Below are positions 1 to 11,000 of a DNA stretch of 42,086 nucleotides, in pieces. Origin of the DNA: Mnemiopsis leidyi (Eukaryota; Ctenophora; Tentaculata; Lobata; Bolinopsidae). Below the pieces are notes generated by a model. It had not been told where the DNA came from, did no database searches, and saw only the letters and a program-made list of their open reading frames with translations. Location: NCBI GenBank assembly GCA_000226015.1, contig JH152794.1, positions 61,997 to 104,082 of the forward strand. The letters run 5' to 3'. Each line of letters begins with the position of its first letter. Within the stretch, counting starts at the first letter, position 1. A program made the translations under genes and the position numbers.

Positions 1-37
1 AGAGAGAGTAGAGAGAGAGAGAGAGAGGGGGGGTTAG
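1..37. repeat. (AG)n microsatellite followed by a G run
   Basis: Simple AG dinucleotide repeat ending in a run of G and a single TTAGGGTT-like stretch. One copy of that hexamer is not evidence of a telomere. Confidence 0.9.
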
Positions 38-384
38 GGTTCCTGGCCTATATCCATGGTTCATCACCTTTAGCGAATTGTTTGATCGCTTAAAATGTAA
101 TAGCAGCATTCACGTAACTTCAACAAGTCGCTAATTGTTAAGGTTGATCAAGCAACTTAAGTTGACGTAATGATAAAATCAGTCTGATATTCTCACGGGC
201 GTTCAGATCAAGCAAAATATGAAGACTGAGAGTGAGAGCGTAAGAGACATTTAAAAGGCCACTATATAATCGGAGCAAGTTCAACTTTTGTTTCTAAACC
301 TTGCTGCTTACTGCTTAGCCCCGGTTAATAACTTTAGTAGAAGTCTCATCAGTGTTGAGTATATGTAATGATCGCTATGAACGA

Positions 385-422
385 GCCAACCTTTTTTTGC
401 AGATTGCAAAAAAAAGTTTGGC
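385..422. other. Near-perfect hairpin with A/T stem
   Basis: Left arm 385-401 (GCCAACC, seven T, GCA) pairs with right arm 405-422 (TGCA, A run, GTTTGGC) around a 3-nt loop, with one bulge or mismatch. The role is unknown. It may be a decayed foldback element. Confidence 0.6.
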
Positions 423-838
423 CCGCTTTGAGGCCAGCACGGAAATTAATGTAAGCATGTGCTCATGCTTCTTTAAGTTAAACTTGTTATTGAAGTTTAG
501 TTTTATAGCTGGACTTTAAAACGCCCCTGCTGGATATCTGCTGCAGGCTTCTCAGTATTTCTTTACTTATTCAAATGTTTTAGTGTCGGTATACGTTAAT
601 GTACAATTTTTACTATTTTATTGCTATTATAGTTTTGAGTAATTCAAACTGATCAAACTGATGGTTGCTAATTTTCTGTCCCACAAACAGCACCCTAAAC
701 CAAATAGGTACTTACCCCGCCACCGTCTGTCTATCCCTTCCAAAATAGCATCAACAATTCAACATGTAACACTGCAGTCACGCACCACTTACTCGGGAAG
801 AAAAACAAACAAATATCACATGACACAAACTGTTTTAA

Positions 839-870
839 CACGTGACCAAGAGTGCGGTTTTCTATTGGTT
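839..870. promoter_or_regulatory. E-box + inverted CCAAT module 1
   Basis: CACGTG at 839-844 is followed 25 bp later by ATTGG at 864-868, inside the context CTATTGGTT. The same arrangement recurs at 1583-1611, nearer the vWD-gene start. CACGTG binds USF/MITF/MAX-type bHLH-ZIP factors and CCAAT binds NF-Y in animals. Function here is inferred from the motifs only. Confidence 0.4.
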
Positions 871-1582
871 CTCCGGCTTGTGTTTACCGCTGGGTGAGTC
901 AGCCGCTTGCCTTTTATCAATGATTTACCGATTATGTATGATTTGTACAGTCGTTTTACCTTGTGCGTCAATATGTGATCGGTTGAATTTACTTAAAGGG
1001 TTTGGTAATATAAGTGTTTTTCCATCAATTTTTTGTTGTCAATTTTTTTCTCCGACGTTTAACTTTCATCAAAGTAATCTATGGTTAATCTAAATGTATA
1101 ATCTAACATTTTAATTTTTACTTAAAGTAAGATTTGAGGGAACATGGTAAATTGATAGACCGATCTCGGCATCATGATATTTTGAAGTTCAACTTCAACT
1201 AAGTATTAAGGATTGTTAAACTGGTTTTTCTACAAATTTTATCCCTCATTTTTTCTTAGAAAGACTAAATAAGAAGAAGCATACGCAGAAGCCATTATAC
1301 GCATTCGGTGTATAATACTGTCCAATATAAATAATATTCTTTACAGCGGTTATTTTCCGATTTACAAAAGGAGGCATGCGTGTATGCTGTAAACCCTACC
1401 AGAATTGGCCAACCTATTTCATCTGTAGCCTGGAGAAAATTGCGGCAACAGGCGTAATAAAATTTGTTCGGAAACAGTAAATAACCTGAGTCTGCTAATT
1501 AGATTTTGAGAGGTAACTTTTTACTGGCTTACAGAGCAGACTATTTGCTTCTGAGGATAGTTTCTACGGTGGGAGATGAGGT

Positions 1583-1611
1583 CACGTGACCCAGGCTGGT
1601 TTCTATTGGTT
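1583..1611. promoter_or_regulatory. E-box + inverted CCAAT module 2
   Basis: CACGTGACC at 1583-1591, then TTTCTATTGGTT with ATTGG at 1605-1609. It shares the CACGTGACC start and the TTTCTATTGGTT end with module 1, which suggests duplication or conserved promoter logic. It lies about 400 bp upstream of the first coding exon of the vWD-domain gene. Confidence 0.45.
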
Positions 1612-2005
1612 ACATTCCTCGTCACGGTAGTCACGGCTTGGTCTGGGTTGTCACGGCGACACATTTGTCCTTTTTTACATCGATAATGTCACTTGTCGGG
1701 CTGTCAAATTTAATCCTGCTTAGATGTTAATAAGAAGTCTTGCAGTTGTTTTTTTGTTGAGGAACCTACTTTTACTTAAGCAATGAATTTTTTCTAAATT
1801 TTACTAAGATAGTAGGGCACAGAAACCCGAATCTTTTTGTCGTTCGGGTCTGTTTCGATAAAATTATCAAAGAAGCATTTGGGACAAATATTATAGCTGC
1901 AGAAAACTATGATTAATCTGAATCACTTACTCAAAACTCCTGAAATTTGAGGATAAAAGCTGTCAGAAATAATTTATTAATTTATAGATTTTTTATTCAG
2001 CAATA

Positions 2006-5000
2006 ATGAGGGTTGCTATATTGGCTGCCTTGTTGGCCGTATCTTTCGCTCAGCAGCTCGAGGAATGTAGTTCAGGTAACCTATAGTTTGATTTTTCTTC
2101 GGCTATTTTGTAAATTAGTTTCCATGTTTTTCATTTTGAAAAATCATTTTGGCTTTCTTCGTGAGGTTAAGGAATTTTATAAAAAAAACTTTTGTCTGAT
2201 TCTCTGTTCGGACCTCTAAAAAAATGAAAAGTAAACTTTAATACAACAAAAAAATGTGTATACACTATACCTCACCCCTTATATAGCAGGTGATTTGCAA
2301 AATCACAAATTCATTTAGAACAAGCGATTGAGGCATTTGTCGTCAAGGTTGAAATGCATGAGCGCGTGATGCCCACTTCAGTAAGTAGTAGTACTCGACC
2401 CATACAACCCTGTAATATAATTAACCTGTAATACTATGAATAATAACTTCAGGAGGACCGGAGTTCTGGTGTGCGTCGTGCCAGAACGCTGAAGCCTGCT
2501 CCGCTCTGATTCCCGGCCTGGTTGAGTACTGTCAGCAGATCGGTATTTTTACACCTGGACAGTGTTCTGGTGGGGGTGACAACGGTGGAGATCCTGGTAA
2601 TTGTTTCTAGCTGATGTCAAACACAAGGATATATTTGAAGATTTGATTCGGGTCAACATTTTTACTTGCTGTGTTTTACAAACCAGAAGCGTATTCAGAA
2701 AACGTTTCTATCGATGCAAATTGAAAGTTAAGATTTGATGAACGACACAAAATTTCAGATCCAGTCACAATGCCAGTAACATTCCCTCCTACCGAGATCA
2801 CTCCTACTGAAGCCGAGGGTGGAGACGGAGCTCTACCAATCAGTAAGTTTAGATTTAGAGATTCCTGGTCACGTGTTCATTGGCAAAATTCACGTGCAAT
2901 AATAGCTCTTAAGTCAGGTTTCCATCGGACAAATCACAAATGTTGAAATGTAACCGACATAATTATGGAAACCTTGATTAAGTTTTATAAGTTTAATGCT
3001 TTGAGAAGCCAAAAGCAAACAGTAAACAGCCACGCATGACTCTCCACAAAAGGAAAATGAGGTCTAGCCGCGACTGACCTTCCACACGGTAAACTGTAAA
3101 CTGAAGGCTGGACGTTCACTCTCAGAGTCTAGACTTTAGCTACAACAACAGATCGGGAACATAGTCCCTTCACTGAACCGACCTGTTAAAATAATAGGCA
3201 GACGCTACTCTCTTTGTCATTAACGGCAAAAACACGTCAACCACGAGACAGTGTTATTTAAGCTATATTTAAGTAAAGCTCTGCTGACTGAAGGAGTTGA
3301 ACAATGACTTATCTTATAAGCTCCTCTTATAAAGTCGTAATTATCTTCTCAGATAATGATAACACTGGAGACCTACTGGGTACGGATAAGTTTTATAATG
3401 ACCGGTTTTTAAATGTCTTAGGATGGTCATATGTTCTCATGCAAAGTAGATTATTATGAGGTTCAGTAATTTTGTGGTTCTTCTCATTAAACAGAGGGTC
3501 AATGTAAAGATTTAAGATGTTTTCAGTCATTGAAAGACGTGAACTCTTTAGCTTGGGTTTATTTGATTGATTGGATGGGATGGACAATGGCCGAATTTGG
3601 TTTCGGAAAAGTCGAACGATAGACTGTGTTTATGATGTTATTTCATGGAATTGGTCTTATCGATCTTAACCGTAACGAAATTTAATTCTTTTATATCGAT
3701 AAACTCAAAGTAAGCTTTTTCAAGCATATGACTGGCAGTTGATCAAACTCGATGAACAATGGATGGCGGATATTCATGGCCTACTGCTCTAACATTTACC
3801 ATTTACCAAATAGGATTTCTTGATCTTGTCATAAAATAGACCTAAACGAGTCTTAGGAAATTCTACAAGCCTAATCCTAACTAAACCTAGACTAAACAGT
3901 AAACACTAAAAATAAACCCGACCCGCTATCTTCAGACATCGTACCGGTACAGAACCCTCCAAGTAGAGACCAACTCCCCTTCCCCAACGACCCACCTCTG
4001 ATCCCTCCCTTCATCACCATCAGTCCTGTCAACATAACGGTACCTCCTGGTGCTACAGCACAGTTCAAGTTAGTTTTACAGTCTGAGTTTAAATCACTGA
4101 ATGGTGTTTGAAAGCATCTGTCTTCAGTGGAAGCTGTTGCAATTTTCAAGCCTTGTCAAATCCCAGATCTGTTGTCCAATGTTGTAAAATCTCTTTGATT
4201 GGATAACTTATTATATCTATTTATAGAAATTTACCCCTTCCCCACCAGATGTGCCGCCTCCGGAGCCCCCGCCCCCACGATCACGATCATGGCCCAAGAA
4301 GAAGCCATGACCTCGTACAGTGCTCCCTCTCAACAGGAGCGAGACCAAGCTAAGGCTAGCCGCCCTGAGAGCAGCAACGTTAACATCATCCAGGAGATTG
4401 AGGATGTAACGAAGGAGCATGAGGGGTGGTATACGTGTATGGCAGGAAACGTGCAGGGTACGTGTTTTAGATACGTTACCTAGGTAACGTGTAGAGTACG
4501 TGTTTTAGATACGTTACCTTGGTAACGTGCAGGGTACGTGTTTTAGATACGTTACCCTAACGTGTAGAGTCTGCGTTTTAAATACGCGACGATTGTAAGT
4601 TTTTGAGCGATTTACGTTACCTATACTAACAGCTGAAGACTCAACAAAAACACTTACCTCCAGGAGCGGTGTTCCACGACGCTTACCTACGAGTGTTGGA
4701 TCTCTGCGGTACAATTACCTGCGAAGCTCCCAAGACCTGCGAGGCTGACTACATCGCTGGGACTGCGACCTGCGTCTGTCCCGAGTGTGACACAACTTTC
4801 GACGTTGTCTGCGGTAAGTTAATAGGGTTAATGTGATTATACTTTGTGTGAAATCTAATGATTTAATTTTGTTAATTTGTTATAGAAAAGAGCAAATCGA
4901 CAGTCTTTTAGAAAGTATTTCAATAAAGCATAAAGGAATTTTTGGTAACTACTGTTGGTTTCAATTTTACCTTATCATGGCAGAGACGGGTCTCCAAATC

Positions 5001-8000
5001 CTCTAAATTTTTACCGTGACTTTAGCTCCTCACATATCACATAGCAGCTGCGCAGTTTTGTATAAAAATAGATACAACAATCTAGAAGTGTTCCCGGTAT
5101 AAAAAAGTAAAATACAAAACCCACGACACGGCCAAGATTGATCACAAAAAGGTTGGGGGCCCGGCTACGATAAGAAAATCACGAACATAGTCATGCGTCT
5201 GCCAAGAAGGAAGGAAAATAATGATCGGTCCTGAGAAATACCGCACAAGTACTACTGTAGCGATTTACCGCAGCAGAGACTGACTCAACCAATGATAGAT
5301 ATTCATTTAAGTCACGTGAAGAGGAATGGGGAGCTGTGATTGGTCAGAAATATGTTGCAGAGTCGTGATTGGTCGAAGTGGTATTATTGAGGTCAGGTGC
5401 AGTCCAGGAGCAGTGCATTAAGCGTATCACTGCTGGTTGTTGTAAATATTGAGTTTGAGTACACCTGGATCTTCAGCCGCACGAGTCACGTGATAGCTGG
5501 TACCATGGGAACGGTGCGATCACGTGATACATCGGCTATATCAGGTGACCCACGGTATGAGATTGCCCCAGCTCGTGCGTCACAGTGCTGTTAGAGCGAG
5601 AAGATGATCGATCCAACACCTGCCATATATACAAAAGTCTCTCTGATCCAGGTTGCTGTAATTTTCCCTTTCTCCAGCAGAAATACGGCAGATCGGATGC
5701 TGCATTCTCATTGGTTGGCATGCTGCATTCTCATTGGTTGGCAAAGATCCTGACGGCAAATACTGTCCTCTGATTGGCCCAAAAACCGGAAAATGATTGC
5801 GACAAGAGGAATATTCCTGGCCAGTCGTCAAGGTATTAGGGAACTAGAGACTGGGCTCCAAGAGAAGCAGACAAAAGTAAAAATCCGCACTTTGAGTAGT
5901 CCTCATGAAGTGAGGGGGAGAGGGAATATTATCTGAGTTATATCTGTGACACTGTGACGTTAAATGTGTTATTTCTGGCAGATCTGGTAAAGTGTGATAT
6001 TTTGCGGTACTGAGCGATAGGTAGAGTTTGTGACTATGTGTGTCATGTGTGTGCCAGTCTTGCCAGGACCAAGCTAGATTGAGACCCTAACTACAGAGAG
6101 ATGAACGATAGATTTAGATTTAGATTGAGAGAGTCTAGACATAGCGTTGTGATGATATATCTCCTTTTGATAGTGGCCTTGAAGTTCTGAACAAGAAGCG
6201 AAGTGCATTGTTCAAGTGCTTAAAGAAAGCGGTGCAAAATTTGTAAAGCAAAAGCGTGACGAACCTTTACAATTGAGTAGCTTTCTCTTCTTGATTCCCC
6301 TATAATCGTGTAAGTTGTAAAAAACGTTTCTCCAAATCCTAAGTCTTGAAAAACAAGGATCACGCGCTAAATTAAGTACTTAATACCACCAATTTTCTAT
6401 TTTTATTTTAACAAGGCGCGTGTAAGTTCGAGTACGGGAGGTAAGCTGTTAGAGCAGCTGGAGGTAAGTTGTTAGAGCAGCTGCATACAGAGCAAATGCT
6501 AAAACAAAGCGGTGCAAAATTTGTAAAGCAAAAGCCATGATGAACCTTCACCACGTTTACTACTTACTAGCTTTCTACACCTCTTGATTCAGTTATAATC
6601 GTGTAAAAAACGTTTCTCCAAATCCTAAGTCTCGAAAAACAAGGATCACGCGCTACATTAAGTACTTACCGCGCTGAAATTAAGTACTTACCACCAACTT
6701 TCTATTTTTATTTTTACAAGGCACGTGTAAGTTCGAGTACGGGAGGTAAGCTGTTAGAGCAGCTGCATACAGAGCAAATCAAATCTCCTCGAGTACGGGA
6801 GGTAAGCTGTTAGAGCAGCTGCATACAGAGCAAATCAAATCTCCTCAGATTAACGGATTGACATAGTTAGGGTCTTACAATTATCTACTAACCAGTTAGT
6901 TTGTTACTTAGGTTGTAACTAAGGACCTTGAATCGAGAATATAGTAACGTCTATATTATTATCTGGGTTTCTAAATCAGGATCGTTTTCTTGATCTCAAA
7001 AATACTCGCTATCAAAACGTAAAAAGAGGAGGAGAAGATTCAATCACGATACACGAAATTATAAACCACAATTAGCCGATCTGATCCGAGCTTGGATACG
7101 ACACAATTCTGTCATGTCATGACACGTCACAAAAGTTTCAGTCTGTGGTCGTAAGCGTCAGAGTTATTAGTTATAGTCACACCAGTTTTTCCTTCAATTG
7201 TCTGATCTTGCAGGTTTATCTTAGAAGTAAGATAGTTGTCCGACCATAATATCAATTCTTATCAATTAAATTAATAATAAAGTTAAAAGTGCTTGCATCG
7301 CTGGTTTTGAATAAGATGTAACAAAACATAAAATCTACGTATATTCAGATTTTGACCATAATTTGATAATTACGTAAAATAGAAACTTGCAACATGTGGA
7401 ATATGATGAGATGCTAATACTTGCAATTGAGCAGATAACAACTTCCATATATGGAATGATTGATGGTTATCTAGCAGTATAAGTAGTGCTCGGAATATAT
7501 GATCAGCAGGCAGCTACTTGGTTGAGTGGCATTTCGTCCTGCCTCGCAATCCAGCGGTTGCAGGTTCGAATATGCTCGGGGAAAGCCTCGCTCGTAAAAT
7601 CGGTAAACGTGCCAAGATAACCTTGGGTTGCTTACTTTTCGGATTCCAATGCACTACTAACGTATCGAGGACGTATATTCAGGTGTCTGAGCTGGGACTG
7701 GCTTAGTTGATAGAATTTACGTGTCTTTATATTGCTTATTTCAGGTTTTGACTGTAAGATTAAACCTATAAATTATTTTCAGGTTTCGATTGTAACACGT
7801 ACTTCAATCCCTGTCAACTGGAACAACTGAACTGCCAGCAAGGTACTGACATTGGTATCTGGACTCAGGGAATGTGTCCGGCCGTAGAGAGACCAGTTAT
7901 CACCAACACTATCTTTACAAAGGTTAGATTTTAGCTTTATTAGCAACACCATCTTTACAAAGGTTAGATTTTAGCTTTATTAGCAACACTATCTTTACAA

Positions 8001-11000
8001 AGGTTAGATTTTAGATTTATTAGCAACACTATCTTTACAAAGGTTAGATTTTAGCTTTATTAGCAACACTATCTTTACAAAGGTTAGATTTTAGCTTTAT
8101 TAGCAACACTATCTTTACAAAGGTTAGATTTTAGCTTTATTAGCAACACTATCTTTACAAAGGTTAGATTTTAGCTTTATTAGCAACACTATCTTTACAA
8201 AGGTTAGATTTTAGCTTTATTAGCAACACTATCTTTACAAAGGTTAGATTTTAGATTTATTAGCAACACTATCTTTACAAAGGTTAGATTTTCGCTTTAT
8301 TTTCAATTCTATCGTCGCTAAGGCTAGGTTTGAGATGTTATTCTAACTACTGGGTTTATAATATTGGTTCAGTGTTATCACCAATATCACATTCTTTAGA
8401 AAGCTATAAACATAACTATTCCTAAATATCAAGTAGACTCATCAATTCTCTCTCACTTAGGGACAAACTGGAGGAGGAAACAAACTGAAGTCCAGCCCAA
8501 CCAGCATCCATATGGTCACTGAGGGAGATGCTTTCTCTCTCACTTGCGAGGTATGAGGTTTATTCTTATTCAGATGCATATCTTATTATCATTTTGATTT
8601 AGGTTTTTAGTTATTAAGCAGCTGACAACAGTTTGATTTCGGAAACATTCTAAGTTCATTTTTGTTTTTGTTTTGTTGCCGTATATGTTGGGCTATAATT
8701 CTTGACTATACTTTACTTTACTTTACTACACTTAATTATACTTAACTGCCTTTTACTATACTTGACTGCAAATTACTGTAATCTATACTTACTATAGTTG
8801 ATTATACCTTGCTATACTTTACTATACTTAAATAAATTTAACTAATATAATTTGTTATACTTATACTTAACTATATAAAGAAGGACGAATTTTCGATAAA
8901 TCTTACGATCACATTTTCGTGTTCTGCCCTTGAATTACCAACAGCAATTTGACCTGTTCGATCTTTCGTCGCGAAAAATCTCGGAGCGGGTGGCTAATTA
9001 TAATACCATCCGATGATAACTATAACTGCAAAAATAAATTGCAACTTACCAGTTGGCGCACTTTCTCCTGCCATGGCCGACCGAAATAGAATAAACGATG
9101 AAAACTCCCTGGTTGACAATTCTTATAAAAATGTTCTGCATGAATTCTCTAACAATGGATATAAACGTTAACTTAAAGACCCTCTCTAACTTTTCTAAAA
9201 ATAATGGTTTAATATCCACGTTCCTTGCCCCGTTTCAATGTTACATTACCAGTAGGCGATCTTTAGGCTGTAACCTGAAAACAAACCATTATATTCTTAT
9301 TTCTACATGTAACTTTTCTAAGTCAGTTACGAAATGCTGATACGCAATAAAACATATTCAACACTTGATGTCTCTATTTCAACTGATAACTCCCACTCCA
9401 ACAACAATTATCAACATTATAATTGCAGTTATTATCACAAAATTACCCGGCCGTACAAGCACATGTACCAGGTGTACAGAACTCCAAGTACCGTATCAGA
9501 AAGTCTTACACTGATACGGTCAAGTTGTTGATATTCCAGGTTCAGAGTTTGACCGAGCGAGGAGAATTTACGTTCTTATTTTACCTTTGCTGCCGCCATA
9601 TTACAGCAGATTTTGGGGGCTGCTAACCTTATTGAGGCTTGAACAAATCCCGATTTCCCAATAAAGACCACGCAATCAGTATCGGTTATCATTAACATTC
9701 AATCTTTGATATATTGGAATCGGATAGTGATATTCTGTTGCTAGATTTTCTATTAGCAGCCATGTGCAATGACCCGAAACTTCGAGGTATTCAACTATTG
9801 GAAGTACAATTGAATGATCAAATTGTCAACTGTATGATTCGGCTAATAGATTTTTGTTTCTTACTTGATCTCGCAACCATTTCGAGTGTCACTGAATGGC
9901 CGAAATTGCATTTTCTAAACAAAATGATATTTTGCTCCTTATGTTGCGAAATATTATAGAAGCATTTCTCAACAAATAACTTCATCAAAGATGCTATTTA
10001 TATCCATTGGATATGGTATAGGAGTGCAGCTGTGCCTGGTTCTATTTGTCAGAAACCGATCAGGCCTTTATCTATACTGAGATCATTAGCATTCAGCTGA
10101 CGAAGAGACCTGAGGTGCAGGTTTACTTCAATGCTGTATCAGTACGTTGAATGTTTTCTTAGATTGCGTCCGCCACCCTCCAGCATAGTTGTGACAAATG
10201 ACAAGCTCCATCGAACCATCAGCCTCGGCTCATCTGGGCCCGTTTCTATGCAGTTTTTATTATAGCCCGAACAAAATGATCTCTGATAACAGATGGTGAC
10301 CCTTTTTTCGTGACTTCAATTTGTAAAAGTCTTTTTTTAAGTTAAGTTTAACCACAATGATAAAACAAAAAGGCTACAAGTTCCTGATTCCAACTACCAT
10401 ATTTAAGCCTTAACCATCGTTAATTTTCCAAATAGAATCCAAAAGTCAGAACCTACTCTCACAGCATGAATTGAAAAATGTCAGAAACTTCATACCTGAC
10501 GACGCTACCCTTTACGCCCTCCTCCGGGACGCATGATGACACTCGAGACCACGAGGAACCACAACTTCAACTGAAGACCGTCCTGATAACCGGCTACCTC
10601 CTCCTGCCTGGCAGCCTGATCTTCACCCTCATCAACTCCTACTTCCTCCTGGTGATCTACAACAACTGGAGACGGATCAGGGATTCCCTTTACGTCCACT
10701 CTTACATTCTGTGTATCATGCTGACCGTGGCTGATCTCTTCTTTTGTGTCCTTGTGGGGTTTCCCGCTGGACTTCACATGGCCTTTTTCGAGGTCCTCAG
10801 CTTACAGCGACCCATGGTGTTTTATACCAAATACATTATCTTCTTCTCGTTGGAGTATCTCTTTATATTGAGAGTGATTATAGTTGGAGTCTTGGCGGCA
10901 GATAAATGTTTGCATCTGACGCTGCCCCTTCGCTACGGGTTTCTCATGGACATAAAGAAAGTAAAGAAACTGGGAATCATCATGGTACTCATTCCACTCT

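Larger units (their letters stand above)
38..2000. other. Upstream non-coding region of the vWD-domain gene
   Basis: No convincing coding exon was found. The short open frames here lack splice-consistent neighbours, recognisable domains or good codon structure. Contents: a snap-back hairpin at 385-422 and two E-box + inverted-CCAAT modules (839-870 and 1583-1611). The last bases (1990-2000) look like a polypyrimidine-rich acceptor just before the first coding exon, so a 5' UTR exon probably lies in this region but cannot be located. Confidence 0.6.
4814..7782 (+). other. Intron 6 of the vWD gene (2.97 kb)
   Basis: No coding exon recognised. It contains a CCAAT/E-box cluster (5289-5777), a roughly 280-bp imperfect tandem duplication (6222-6845), a possible tRNA-derived element (about 7505-7600) and a duplicated acceptor (7734-7800). 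The short frames in 5397-5831 match nothing recognisable. Confidence 0.6.
8551..10477 (+). other. 5' part of intron 8 of the vWD gene
   Basis: Contains a low-complexity ACTATACTT-rich run (about 8694-8880), a small open frame on the minus strand (8994-9074), a short hairpin (9490-9520) and otherwise no recognisable coding sequence. A TATTTAAG string at about 10400 is a possible TATA-like element for the GPCR gene that follows. Confidence 0.5.

Noticed and set aside
1-50. Telomeric repeat at the left edge
   Set aside because: Only one TTAGGG-like unit after an AG/G simple repeat. No array.
661-1093. Two overlapping plus-strand frames of about 80 codons
   Set aside because: No domain, no splice-consistent partners, composition of non-coding DNA.
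7518-7706. 62-codon frame over the tRNA-like segment
   Set aside because: Non-ATG start and the sequence is better explained as a tRNA-derived repeat.
9334-9959. Three overlapping intron 8 frames
   Set aside because: Short, low-complexity or without domains, and no splice connection to the host gene.
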